DNA of 47,952 nt from the NCBI GenBank assembly GCA_006503475.1, contig RSEH01000282.1, positions 9,819 to 57,770 on the forward strand, written 5' to 3'. A program made the translations under genes and the position numbers. The stretch comes from Stentor roeselii. Its lineage: Eukaryota; Ciliophora; Heterotrichea; Heterotrichida; Stentoridae. This document shows, piece by piece, positions 13,701 to 19,694 of this stretch. Position 1 is the stretch's first letter. Each line of letters opens with the position of its first letter. The notes below the pieces were generated by a model, which ran no database searches, was not told the DNA's origin, and worked only from the letters and a program-made list of their open reading frames with translations.

Positions 13701-16535
13701 TGTGTCGATGAAGTCTTCTTCTAAATCGACTTCTGGGATTAGTAAAGGTCTTAATGTTGCTTGGATTGAAAAACTGTGAATTGTGGCATCTGAGGTGGTT
13801 TTTGGGAGATTTTTAGGGGTTATTTTTTCTTGGTGAGATGAATATTCAGTTTCTTCAGCTTTTTCGAGGAATTTGGATTTTTTAGTGGGTTTATCGGATT
13901 GGGTAGGTTTTTTATGTTGGAGGTTTTTACCTTGAAGAATTAAATCTTCTTGTTGGATGGATTTTCCTTGTTTGATGAATTTTCCTTGTTCAATTGATTC
14001 TCCTTTTTCAGTAGATTTTTCTTTTTCTATTAATTTTCCTTGTTCAATAGATTCTTGTTTAATCGATTTTTCTTGTTCAATTGACTTTCCTTGTTTTATC
14101 GATTTTACTTGCTCAATCGATTTTCCTTGCTCAATCAATTTTCCTTGCTCAATCAATTTTCCTTGTTTTATCGATTTTTCTTGTTCAATCGATTTTTCTT
14201 GCTCAATCAATTTTCCTTTTTCAATAGATTTTCCTTGTTTCATCGATTTTCCTTGTTCAAATGTCTTTTCTTGTTTCATCGATTCTCCTTTTTCAAAAGA
14301 TTTTCCTTGTTCAATCAATTTTTCTTGTTCAATTATCTTTCCTTTTTCAACATCTCCAGACCAATACCTTTCAACAGACTCTCTTTCTTTCAACACACAA
14401 TATTTTTCTATTCTTTCAATCTGAACAATCGGTTTTTTTCCAGCAACAACAAAAGAAGACCCTTCAAACTCCGAAGAATTAAATCTAAAAATCTTAACCA
14501 AAGGAGCAATTTTCTTAGAAACCTTTTTCCTCGAAGTGAAACTCGTAACAATTTCACTTTCAAAGTACTCACTTTCATATTCCACATGAATCTGAATAAT
14601 CGGCTTGACAAAAGCTTGCATCTTAAAAATTTTCGGTTTTAAATAATTAAGTGCAAGTGCATTGACAGTCATGAGACTGACAACAGGTTTCATTTTAATT
14701 TCAGAAACAGAAGTTTCAGCTAAAATTGAAATTTGCTTCATGATTGGCCTTCTGATTTTTCTGTTTCTTTTACGATGTTTAGTGACTTCGATGATTTCTA
14801 AGATTTCTTCTTCTTGCTGGGTTAAAATGACTGTAATCGGTTTAAATGAAGCCATGCAAGAGAATCTATTTGGCATGACCTTCAACAAATGAACAACTTC
14901 CACAAAGACTAAAGGTTTAACCTGAGGTTGATAAAAAATCGAAAGTCTTCCAGTTTTTCTTGAGTTTAAAATGGAGAATAAACGAGGTGCTGGCTTGACG
15001 TCGATAATTTCAATGACAACAATCGGTTTAGACGTAGCAATTTCAACAAGTTCCACAAAGACCTCAACTTCTTTTTCAGATAAAACTGAAAAATCTCTTG
15101 TTTTATTCACTTCACTTATTTTATTCTTCTTCACAATTCTCGAACTTTTTCTAAATCGATGAGAATCTTCAGTCACAATTTCTAAAATCGAAAGTTCATC
15201 TTCAACAGCAAGGCCAACAAGAGGTTTAAAAGAAGGACTTAAAGAATACTCAATGATTTTGTGACTATTGTTAAAAGACTTCCAAATCTGAAAGAAAGTC
15301 CTTGTATTCGATTTCAAGTAATTTAAAGAACTTGCAAGACAAGCCAAGGTCTTGAGTTTGACAGTCTTCAACAAGGCAGACGACATCCACTTCCAAAGAG
15401 CGGCTTGGTTCAGGTCTGTTCGTGCTTTGCTGATATGAACAAAGCGAGTTGAAAGTTCTAAAAGTCCATCTCTTGAAGGTTCTTTCATGATTTCCGCAGG
15501 GTCTACCAAATATCTCGACTGTCTCGCAATGTTTTGTAAGACTCGAAGTCCAGGGTCGTTCCAGGCTTTAAAAGCTCTGAAAAGATTTCCTTTCATTAAA
15601 AGTTCAGCCTTTCCGAAGACCGCTGCTAATTTCGTTTCATTCAACTTTTCCATAAACTTGATTCCTAATTGAGGACTTCCAAAGGTAGGGGTAAAGGTAT
15701 AATCATGAACTATTAAATTCCACTTCCAAAAGGCTCGTTGTTCATTGTTGGTCCTTCCATATCTTACCATCATTTTCACTACTTTTCTTAAAATGTCTCT
15801 TTTATCTGCTGGGGTTAATCTTGAGTCTGGTCTTCTTTTACAGATTTTTAATCTTTTTAGGAATTTTAAAGCAAGGCTTTTTTCTTTGATTTTTTCACGA
15901 ATTTTTAAACAGTTGATGAGGATTTCGCTTCGAATTGAAAAACGCCCGAGAAGGTTTTTCCATGTTGTGAAGGCAGTGATTGATTTTACTTTTGAGAAGT
16001 CTTTACTGAGGATTACTGATAACATCTGGTTTTTGTAGTAGTCGTTTGTACTCACTGGCCTTTCGCTTTCGGAATATTGGATCTCGGGAGTCGGGTCGGA
16101 GTAAAGAGCTAGGTAGTCTCTTGAGTGATCTTTTGCCTTGTTGAAGAATAGGTTGTATAGCTTTCGCATTGCTAGGCTTAGCACTGAGGATATTTGAACG
16201 GCTCCCATTGCTGAGTCAGTTGACATCAGACCGTCATTATCATCCGAGCAAGACTCAGGGTCAGAGTCCGCGACAGAGACGACTGGAGAGTCAAGTAATA
16301 CCGGAACAGGTGGTTTAAGTCCCCTTTCAAGACCTTTTGCATACTTAAGGACTTCACTTCCAAGGTCTTGTTTATACGAGTCAATGACCAGTCCATACTT
16401 TAAGAGTTCTATCGAAGTTTGCAGACTTTCCTTGTCCGCATGGCTAAGCCAATGGATCAGAGCGTCAAGGTTCTCTTGACTTCTGGCGGCACCCTTGTCG
16501 ATGGCACGCCAGAGAATATCTTCAAACTCGTCCAT
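753..16535 (-). CDS. Giant multi-repeat protein (5260 codons to the first stop), putative centrin/spasmin-binding scaffold
   Basis: One uninterrupted frame from ATG at 16533-16535 to TGA at 753-755, with no introns. Residues 1-430 hold short helices with Trp motifs (TTWK at 191, AFWKW at 268, AFKAW at 321, ALWKW at 379, FFQIWK at 414) resembling Sfi1-type centrin-binding repeats. From about residue 436 a short motif, Lys-Pro followed by alternating hydrophobics (FKPLV, KPIVVI, KPVVSL), recurs dozens of times. Residues ~722-869 are a Lys/Glu/Gln hexapeptide repeat. From about residue 1930 the protein becomes a tandem of 440-500-residue super-repeats. Each contains KTTAYPLIIF, RLEAVHRI, KPLMQVM, KPVCTVQV, KPVCPLVL, SPLILS and IKPVSV blocks. 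No enzymatic domain or membrane segment is seen. It is known that heterotrich myonemes contain giant repeat proteins binding the EF-hand protein spasmin; assigning this gene to that group is inference. The stop at 753 is probably a frameshift artefact or lesion, because the repeat continues in another frame to the window edge. Confidence 0.85.
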   Translation of the reverse strand: MDEFEDILWRAIDKGAARSQENLDALIHWLSHADKESLQTSIELLKYGLVIDSYKQDLGSEVLKYAKGLERGLKPPVPVLLDSPVVSVADSDPESCSDDNDGLMSTDSAMGAVQISSVLSLAMRKLYNLFFNKAKDHSRDYLALYSDPTPEIQYSESERPVSTNDYYKNQMLSVILSKDFSKVKSITAFTTWKNLLGRFSIRSEILINCLKIREKIKEKSLALKFLKRLKICKRRPDSRLTPADKRDILRKVVKMMVRYGRTNNEQRAFWKWNLIVHDYTFTPTFGSPQLGIKFMEKLNETKLAAVFGKAELLMKGNLFRAFKAWNDPGLRVLQNIARQSRYLVDPAEIMKEPSRDGLLELSTRFVHISKARTDLNQAALWKWMSSALLKTVKLKTLACLASSLNYLKSNTRTFFQIWKSFNNSHKIIEYSLSPSFKPLVGLAVEDELSILEIVTEDSHRFRKSSRIVKKNKISEVNKTRDFSVLSEKEVEVFVELVEIATSKPIVVIEIIDVKPAPRLFSILNSRKTGRLSIFYQPQVKPLVFVEVVHLLKVMPNRFSCMASFKPITVILTQQEEEILEIIEVTKHRKRNRKIRRPIMKQISILAETSVSEIKMKPVVSLMTVNALALNYLKPKIFKMQAFVKPIIQIHVEYESEYFESEIVTSFTSRKKVSKKIAPLVKIFRFNSSEFEGSSFVVAGKKPIVQIERIEKYCVLKERESVERYWSGDVEKGKIIEQEKLIEQGKSFEKGESMKQEKTFEQGKSMKQGKSIEKGKLIEQEKSIEQEKSIKQGKLIEQGKLIEQGKSIEQVKSIKQGKSIEQEKSIKQESIEQGKLIEKEKSTEKGESIEQGKFIKQGKSIQQEDLILQGKNLQHKKPTQSDKPTKKSKFLEKAEETEYSSHQEKITPKNLPKTTSDATIHSFSIQATLRPLLIPEVDLEEDFIDTFVTKSYRKTKKTLWRPSFMSPKQGQEITHYMDGVVLEAIQKPVISILNLQEKGLAYHLVLDRKQIVFPEVIKKQETQQKLTKQKKKTLRATQKSPKVQKNSEIQITSNLPTKFEGQAFRKPCISLATVEIHSFQSFEVLPNETDSNFFNFSLQKKNSSMILSSTTEKAEKLVLYSSEKPVIQMETLTSKQRKIVKTVENLFEIMSFLPKYKPLLTPENESKFKPSLNSTDIKMLKSYSMIYKPILMFERISQTSENSHFFKVKPQVSTSQNSENSLVTVKPFEKPLTGVNVLEKFGDCENSSFSVSKSWIIGFSSVFYELSESESVNLVSCDCVMAVLKPLNCIEIMEKQDCLQDCLKSVQFLCQSKVACAPLVNVSKDQLSFSSDFFIENYSCRKIERIMPLVLTTIQDLKEIPIHLQAMVKLIIEPQTYSESDSAEYESSYFIEERVTEKVVYVTQTEIRHQNEMILESKDSIRISPKHSHSFLQIESQPNFSTFFPEKKNCIMPELIVKGFDIIQMLSNSDMLDSSVSISQIEPNDQLYRRTQLKSSYSDDLPSPILGKPPLPFTFSKSNLPSPIGFRKNQLKSSEISLILMLQAQSKVQLLPNILQETSQYTEIFETFIEKSTVVFRKETITHKIISYNEANIVSYPLLPFTKVTSLPEIIKKSKGKTIILSQIFNVFPVLPVVKPLAGMASCEMTQNPKNQIFRFEAFKRLCLAPFVLGQRVECVKLEPEVMEIHFWPYRKVLSDLIIVRKERLKVGFRTRWVDRIFGDEIEQVGFVGIRKPVIGVLIVEDNSGLIEKVISRKSFLPIQKIVISPFLVAENEYEEYVETSEIYIKTRTASTITYQHPNQVEKYEAYQKFLITPLIISWDLLSQDPFIQHKITQELLKVTLPLPKNLEKISLTSLTPFLKLQLIPEVLTSLPKFLQNLPKSLKVKNFQAFSPVKIEPLTLFPSDQFEKWSLSLTKASTLPSLSQMQGRLSGRLDLEMLESLSAFSVIKADKARSPLGYSPEITKYSEPFIEETHFIAFSISGYKKTTAYPLIIFKDNSKEILTGKNLKTLNDSSLLEFYSVKGQSKPIAEAESVVYNLPSEDDLSQSLSRVELIERLEAVIRIRLHPQIIEVETVLNQAGSLKKIENVQNASLITLTGQVFQIQAFYKPLMQVMIVERKENDIQSNEQTFNIQTFDSVCKPVCTVQVMQKVKTKGPMLSMETHKMQKQKLRSGRGTEKETLKPTIFTFSPFSKPVCPHVILKPLLEILEKTEEQVEKRFDNQVLSLLNDLTIIMPFNKPVCPLVLFNSHPENTSEYPSDSQLMKSKERKSFDFVFKSGNLFEIKSEVFQPIVKIVASPLILSTFDKKEEVQTPFADEEKPFIFIDQTKEKTLKENLQVERFEFLSLIKPVSVIAKYSQHESVQSEEIVDVNEKPEMKLSTEPRGTIPSISQASSGFSFNSFPGIQVFPKLNPGKTEESRSEELFNLQNQSHPSVRLHLEQLESLSAFSVINPEKSRKPLRYLPEPTKYSDKSNEETYFTISSLSCLKKTTAYPLMIFKDTSKALPTRKTLQILNQSSLLEFYSIKAQSKPITEAESVIFSLASEDDSSQSLSRVDFIQRLEAVHRICFHPQIITVKNASNREASSKIIENVQKASSILLTEKVFQIQASFKPLMQVMIVERKENYIQSNEQTFNIQTFDSVCKPVCTVQVMQKVKTKGPMLSMETHKMQKQKLRSGRGTEKETLKPTIFTFSPFSKPVCPHVILKPLLEILEKTEEQVEKRFDNQVLSLLNDLTIIMPFNKPVCPLVLINSLPENISMYPSDSQLMKNKERKSFDFVFKSGNLFEIKSEVFQPMVKIVASPLILSTFDKKEEVQTPFADEEKSFIFIDQTKEKTLKETLQVERFEFLSLIKPVSVLAKYAQLESVQSEEKVEVKEKPEMKLSTEPSDGISSISQASSGFSLNYFPVVQIIPKLNQGKVEESRIKEIYNLQMQGRLDLVQLESFSVVMPSKSRFPLATSPEMTKYSVPFIEKSSFVYSISCYKKTTAYPLIIFKDTSKELSTDNALQISNDPSLLEFYSFKAQSKLISEAESVFNPLTSVNDSSQSFSRIELIERLEAVHRIRFHPQILSFETKPNQEDSLKTTEKVENTSSNHITGQLFHIQVFSKPLIQIMMFESKKSELQSNEQILNIQTFDSIRKPVCTVQVTQKVKSKGPMLSMETHKMQKQKLRSVKGTEKETPKSTIFTFSAFSKPGCPQVMLKSLLQGLEKNEEKVEMRFKYQGLLLLNDLTIVSPFNKPVCPLVLLHEPLDKDSTYPSDSQFEKNSNKQRKTFDFGLKTSGLFEINSEVSQPIVKIVVSPLILSAFNKKEEALTSFAGQDKPFIFTHETKQGKINETLQIERFEYSLLIKPVSVLLKHLQLETIFTEDQINIEEQTEIKYSTKSKVTISSIPQSSRNFSLKSSPGIQVFPEKEQGKSDEIKTKELFHIYHSGRLDLEQLKPLSVIKLEKERSPLEQGPVLTKSSKPLIEETHFITFSISCDKKTTAYPLIIFKDTSKELPTGKVLKTLKESNLIEFYSVKAQSKPISEAVSVFKPLTSEDDSTHSFSRIELIEKLEAVHRIRFYPQILAVETKSNQEDLLKTIKSVVDTSFNYSNEQVFHIQAFSKPLMQVMINETKKSELESKKQIFNIETFDSIRKPVCTVQVLKKVNQNVSLYSIETYNEEVETIFKHRILLTLKNSTIISPFSRPLCPLLLLNSSHEKELKSPSDSQFNKNLNKPRKTSEYSLKPADLFKINSKVIQPMVKLVTSPLVLSKISKKEEVHSSFPGHEHHFIFSHQTKETMKETLQRFEFSSQIKPVSVLVKHLKLETKSTEDQADIKETPEIKLPSKSKETISSIPQSSSHFSLNSSPGIQVFPKLERGKSEELRTEKLSYLQIQNRPSSRLDLEQLKPLSEFSNMRQDEERLKIEESHFITFSISGNKKTTACPLIIFEDTSKVLSSEKIIQVSNESSLLEFFSVKAQSKPISEAELIVDPLGLEGDSKHSSLEVIVRLEAVHQIRIHPEILTVKTDSNQEVSLKTTEKIQNTSSYSSGQVSQIQAFSKPLIQVMVFESSKSELKINEKTLNIQTFDSIHKPVCTVQVIQKVKTKSPMLSMETHKMQKQKLRSVKGTEKESSHSTISSISALSKPVCPQVVLKSVIFVSEKTEDLNQKKIELKGLLFLNDLIINLPFSKPVCPLVLLNSPHEKEFKSPSDSQFVKKSNKPRKTFDFSLKPTDLFDVDCKVIRPMIKILSSPLVLSKIYKKEEIQSSLSGHEKPFIFIDQTKEKAVKETLQIELFEFLSLIKPISVLQKYSQLEIISSEDQVEINKKPDKLLESKQKVIISSIPQSSSNFSLAFSSAQVNLTKNSESIIEETNSIVFSFSCYKKTRAYPLIIFKNSRKELKTGKTLEILKDLNLLEFYSVKPESKPILHPESIPYPLALDDSSHSRIDLIKKFEAVHQIRFHPQILEVKTELNQEDFSEIVKNVENISSLTGKVFHIQAFCKPLMKIMIFESKKSELLRNEQNFYIQTFDSIRKALCTAQVIKKMKIKGPMLSMETQKMQKQKLRSVKGAGKDTSQPNIFNFSAFSKPVCPKVVLKSLLSVSEKTEELAEMRTDHQDLLSFKDFTMILPFSKPVCPLTILHSPHKKESTSPSDPQLLKNANKLKKTYNFSVKSSNSFEINSEVLFPMVKLVTSPLVLSKISKKEEVQSSFTGQGKPFIFIHQTEKEIMKETLQVEQFEFLSLIKPVSVLAKHVELEKVFSEDQVNKGKPEIIFSTEPKVTISSIEKSSSNFSFNSPPGIQVFPEIIKGKSEETRNEELFNIHTSGRLELENLKSLSVFSVNRAKSPKQKKNSELFIEETYFIVFSVSCLKKTTACPLIIFKDISKVLQTDKNLEKLNESRLLELYSVKAQSKPIVEEESVVYSLPLEYDSSHSKFKFIQRLEAVHRIVFHPQILAVETTSNQAISSKTMKIVLNTSSNYSTEQVIQIQAFCKPLIQVMVFESGKSELKINEQTFNIQTFDPILKPVCTVQVMQKIKGPKLSMETHKMQKQKLRSAKGAEKATHQPAIYTFSAFSKPVCPQVVLKPLLQDSEKTEKQVETRLDNQVLSLLNDLSTILPFNKPVCPLVLIDSDPENKSVYPSDSQLAKSENKQQKKLDIVLKPTNLLKIKSEVILPIVKIVASPLILSAFNQKEKVQTSFTVQEEPFIFIHQTKEKTINQTLPVQRFECLSQIKPVSVLAKYTKLETISAEDQGEIKEKPETISTDPKVMIHSFLSLQKTFH
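8034..8700 (-). repeat. Near-identical coding duplicate of 9543-10209
   Basis: This segment aligns without gaps to 9543-10209 at a constant offset of 1509 bp. By eye there are about twenty mismatches in ~665 bp (~97% identity), whereas other super-repeat copies are far more diverged. The high-identity block spans the part encoding the DQTKEK block through the KVKTKGPMLSMETHKMQKQK block. It indicates recent gene conversion or unequal exchange inside the giant gene. Confidence 0.85.
13930..14370 (-). repeat. 18-bp coding microrepeat (hexapeptide SIEQGK-like)
   Basis: About 25 tandem copies of an 18-bp unit encode variants of Ser/Leu-Ile-Glu/Lys-Gln-Gly/Glu-Lys (SIEQGK, LIEQGK, SIKQGK, SIEQEK). 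This gives a highly charged stretch at residues ~722-869 of the giant protein, probably a long helix or a flexible linker. One copy is shortened by a residue (KSIKQESIEQGK). The block separates the N-terminal KP-motif region from the rest of the protein. Confidence 0.85.
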
Positions 16536-16659
16536 TAAAATTTATAAGGAACTTTTGAATATGGAAAGATATAAGTATCTTTTATTCTCAGTAAAATTTT
16601 GACTTACAAAAGTTTTATTTCTACCCAACCTAAACTCTAACAATCTTCTTATTTAAAAA
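16536..16659. promoter_or_regulatory. 124-bp divergent intergenic region
   Basis: This is the whole gap between the start codons of the giant gene (minus) and the 7TM-RGS gene (plus), so it must hold both promoters and both 5' leaders. It is AT-rich with A-rich runs next to each ATG. No specific motif could be assigned. Confidence 0.4.
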
Positions 16660-17841
16660 ATGGGAGTCACTCTGTTCATCATCTGGATTATTATAAGTGC
16701 ATTAGTTTATATCCCATTAGGAATGCTTTTGATGATCAGAGCGAATAGAAAAGCGATTAGAAATCGATCTCCTGTACTTGTGAGTATCGCTCATTGGAGT
16801 AATTTCTTTGAAAGTCTTTTACTTCAGTTTTCACTTTGTTTGTTCTTCGCAAATGATAGAGTTTCTAAGTCTTTTGATATGTTTTACCAATTTTTCTCGA
16901 TTGTGGTGCATTATTCGTTTTTCTTTGCTTATGTGCTTAGGTGCTATAGGGTTTACTTTATTTTTAACTTGGATTCAAAGTGGGATGAAGGAGATAATTA
17001 TTTCAGGCAAAATTGTCATCGAGCTGGACAGAAATGGCTTTTGAAGGTTTTTTTTGTATGTCTCTGGCCCGTATTAATCATAGCAACCCTAAGAATCGTA
17101 GTCTCCGGTATAAGCGAGTACTTGCCATCAAGTTACTACGACGGTCAATCAAACGTAACAAGAGTCTCCGAAGCGATATACCAAATCATAATGTTTTTCG
17201 AAGAGTTAACTCTAATCATTTCAGTCTACAAGTTAAGATCCGTTCAAGACGACTTTAAAATGACAATTGAACTAACACTAGTATGTATCCTCTGGGTGTT
17301 AACAGGGATCTTCTCAATCTTCACCGAGCCTTGGATCTGGAGAGTAGAAGTAGTCATCCGAAACCACATCATCATGTTAGTCTCCTCCTTGATTCCTCTC
17401 GTTAAGGCACTTCAACCTGAGTCATTCGAAGAGCAGATCACAATTGAAATGTTGCAGTCACTTGAGTTAATCCTTCAATCAAGCACCACTCTTGACGCAT
17501 TTGAAAAGTTCTTGAAACAAAATTCACAGGTCTATAAAAATGGAGACCTTTATTTGCAACTTTGGCTTCAATGTGAATTTTACAGACATACTCGTAGTGA
17601 GTCTCTTCAGGAAGAAATTGAGAAAAATGCTTTGAAGTTAAGTTTAGGTTCAACTCATGTGATTAGTGTGCAAAATGAAGTTTTTCATGCTTTGAGTTCA
17701 AAGTTTTTTAAGTTTTTTAAACAGTCTGAAGAGTATCAGGAGATTTTAAGGGAAATTAATAGACAACAAATTTATATGCATCGAATCATGCAGACTTCTA
17801 TTGCTGGTGAAGGACTTGATGCGAGATTAGCACATTTTTGA
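16660..17841 (+). CDS. Seven-transmembrane protein with C-terminal RGS domain
   Basis: This 393-aa protein has seven hydrophobic segments at about residues 4-26, 47-64, 73-101, 126-149, 170-190, 203-222 and 232-250. A cytoplasmic RGS-type domain follows at ~262-365: SLELILQSSTTLDAFEKFLK, then YLQLWLQCEFYR and an Asn/Val block with FKFFKQSEEY. RGS domains accelerate GTP hydrolysis by G-alpha subunits. A 7TM-RGS fusion is the architecture of plant AtRGS1 and of expanded families in several protists. The Asn of the canonical 'EEN' contact is replaced (GDLYLQLW). The start ATG lies 124 bp from the divergent giant gene, and the stop is TGA. The frame is complete without introns. Confidence 0.85.
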   Translation: MGVTLFIIWIIISALVYIPLGMLLMIRANRKAIRNRSPVLVSIAHWSNFFESLLLQFSLCLFFANDRVSKSFDMFYQFFSIVVHYSFFFAYVLRCYRVYFIFNLDSKWDEGDNYFRQNCHRAGQKWLLKVFFVCLWPVLIIATLRIVVSGISEYLPSSYYDGQSNVTRVSEAIYQIIMFFEELTLIISVYKLRSVQDDFKMTIELTLVCILWVLTGIFSIFTEPWIWRVEVVIRNHIIMLVSSLIPLVKALQPESFEEQITIEMLQSLELILQSSTTLDAFEKFLKQNSQVYKNGDLYLQLWLQCEFYRHTRSESLQEEIEKNALKLSLGSTHVISVQNEVFHALSSKFFKFFKQSEEYQEILREINRQQIYMHRIMQTSIAGEGLDARLAHF

Positions 17842-17853
17842 GTAGTTTTATAA

Positions 17854-18003
17854 ATGGAAGTTAATAAGCCTGCTTTTATTGAATGGGTTGTGCTGAACTT
17901 TGTCTTGGTCATCGTCTCGGTCTTTTTAGGGTTCAGGTATTATAAGGAAAAGAGAAGGATGAGTTCTCATTGTTTAATCACGGAACATGCACAGTTTGAG
18001 TAG
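17854..18003 (+). CDS. Small single-pass membrane protein, 49 aa
   Basis: ATG at 17854, stop TAG at 18001-18003. The product has a short N-terminus (MEVNKPAFIEW), one ~20-residue hydrophobic helix (VVLNFVLVIVSVFLGF) and then a basic stretch (RYYKEKRRM), giving a typical N-out, C-in single-pass topology. It starts 12 bp after the 7TM-RGS stop on the same strand and converges with the TPR/IQ gene 20 bp away. No family was recognised. Support rests on the clean hydrophobic/basic layout and on the A-rich start context. It cannot be joined to the upstream gene by a 15-16-nt intron. Confidence 0.55.
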   Translation: MEVNKPAFIEWVVLNFVLVIVSVFLGFRYYKEKRRMSSHCLITEHAQFE

Positions 18004-18023
18004 ATTATTAGTAATTTTTACAC

Positions 18024-19571
18024 TTAATTACACTTTTTCTTGTATTGACGCCATGAGGATTGGATGAAACGGATCGCTAGAAGGATTTTTTGGAATAAAA
18101 CCTTCACCAAATACATCTTGACTAAACTCTGAATCTTTATAAGACTTGATCGAGTCTTCAGAAACACAAATCTTTGACGATACTTCCTAAAGTACCTTTG
18201 AATAAGAATTATTGACTTCGAGACACGGTCAATAACATCTTTCTTTGTATATTCAGCTTTGTACCATTCCTTTGACTTATGCTCTACCGTTTTTAATATC
18301 AGAATTTGCGCCTTTAGATCATTAAGATCAGAGACTGCTTGAACAGCTCGTGTTTTAAGCGACTCACGTTTAAGACTTCGAAGAATTTTTCGGGCAAGAT
18401 GACCCCTGATGTACTTTTGAATTCTTATCACCTGGCTAGTACAATAGTTCTTTTCAACCTTTTTAATTTTTTCATCACTTTTCATCAAATTTTCATGATT
18501 TTTTCTAACCTTTTCATCACTTTTCACTATTCTTTCAGTAAAATCCTTACTTTTTTGAAGCTTACTTTCAAAACTTCCATCATTTTTTTCATTTTTAGAA
18601 CTTCCACCGTCAAAATGATCGTTTTTTCCATTATTTTCAAGAAGTTGGTTTGGATTTAAAGGGTTTTTTTCTGTCATTCTGCTTATAGAAGAATCAGCAC
18701 TTAGCCTTCTAGCTCTTATTCTACAAGAAGTTTGAGGAAGATGTTTAACTGGGCTGGGGATGTCTTCTGAGAATTCTCCTGCATTGGTGATCGCTCTTGG
18801 AGTCTTTATTGAAGTTTTGCATGCTGGAATTATTGGTAAAAGTCCTTGATCTCCTTTGTAAGAATTTCGAATTTTAGGTAAAAAGTGCTTTTTTGAGGAT
18901 TTTTTTGAACTTATGATTTTTGATCGGGAATCGTATGATTTTCCTGTTGATTGACGATCGTTGTTTCTGGAGCCTGCTCTTACTCTAGCCAGAGCTTTGG
19001 GTGTTTGACTAACTTTCAGAAACTTCAGATATTTCTGCATCACAAGGCCAGTAGTCGGATGACTATACCCAAGACAAGTATTCGCAATAGACAAACTCTC
19101 CTTATAAGCTTTTTCCGCTTCTCCAAAGTTTTGCATATTTTGATGAGCAACCGCTGCATAATAGTGAAAAAGAGCTCCTGAGGACGAATCAGTTATTTCC
19201 GTAACAACAAATAATCCCTGCCTTGCCCTTTCCAGTAGTTTTTGATAGTTTTTAGTATGTGTGTAAATGTTACACAGATTTTGAAGGGTTTCACAAGCTT
19301 CTGTCTTTTGAAGTGAAGAATAAGAAAACTTTATCAAGTCTTCAAAGTAACTCCCTGCTTTTTGATAGTCCTGGGTGGCTAAATAGTACTTTCCATATAC
19401 TTGACTTAGACTCCTGAAACAGTTTTGTCGTTGTGTCAGGTCTTCAGTGGTTTTCATCAGTTTTTCTGATTTTTCGAGTAACAGGAGAGATTTTTCAAGG
19501 TTTCCCTTGCCTAGTTCTTCAGCTGCGAGTGTGGAGTACTCGAGGATAAGTTTTTCGATAGAGTTTTTCAT
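18024..19571 (-). CDS. TPR-repeat protein with C-terminal IQ motifs (calmodulin/centrin-binding)
   Basis: This protein has 515 aa. Residues 1-~200 are helical pairs of TPR type (GNLEKSLLLLEKSEKL, YYLATQDYQKAGSYFEDLIK, AAVAHQNMQNFGEAEKAYKE). A Ser/Lys-rich, presumably disordered linker follows and includes repeated KSDEK segments. The C-terminus carries four IQ-like motifs: VIRIQKYIRGHLARK (~381), IILIQRYFRKYRQR (~454), LIKIQSLVKMYLVK (~477) and IRFIQSSWRQYKKK (~500). IQ motifs bind calmodulin or related EF-hand proteins, and TPRs mediate protein-protein contact, so an adaptor role is inferred. Start ATG is at 19569-19571 and stop TAA at 18024-18026. Confidence 0.75.
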   Translation of the reverse strand: MKNSIEKLILEYSTLAAEELGKGNLEKSLLLLEKSEKLMKTTEDLTQRQNCFRSLSQVYGKYYLATQDYQKAGSYFEDLIKFSYSSLQKTEACETLQNLCNIYTHTKNYQKLLERARQGLFVVTEITDSSSGALFHYYAAVAHQNMQNFGEAEKAYKESLSIANTCLGYSHPTTGLVMQKYLKFLKVSQTPKALARVRAGSRNNDRQSTGKSYDSRSKIISSKKSSKKHFLPKIRNSYKGDQGLLPIIPACKTSIKTPRAITNAGEFSEDIPSPVKHLPQTSCRIRARRLSADSSISRMTEKNPLNPNQLLENNGKNDHFDGGSSKNEKNDGSFESKLQKSKDFTERIVKSDEKVRKNHENLMKSDEKIKKVEKNYCTSQVIRIQKYIRGHLARKILRSLKRESLKTRAVQAVSDLNDLKAQILILKTVEHKSKEWYKAEYTKKDVIDRVSKSIILIQRYFRKYRQRFVFLKTRSSLIKIQSLVKMYLVKVLFQKILLAIRFIQSSWRQYKKKCN

Positions 19572-19694
19572 ATATTTCTAAAATTATGAGAGGTGTATCT
19601 TATGTCTAATACTAGTGATTGATTTCAATCAAAATTAATAGACCATGCTACTGACCTTATCTTATTTCCTCCTAACTTCATTACTTCAATTACT

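Noticed and set aside
13957-14642. Plus-strand Phe/Ser/Pro-rich frames of 155 and 183 codons
   Set aside because: They are antisense shadows of the SIEQGK-type microrepeat in the giant gene; periodic DNA keeps opposite frames open.
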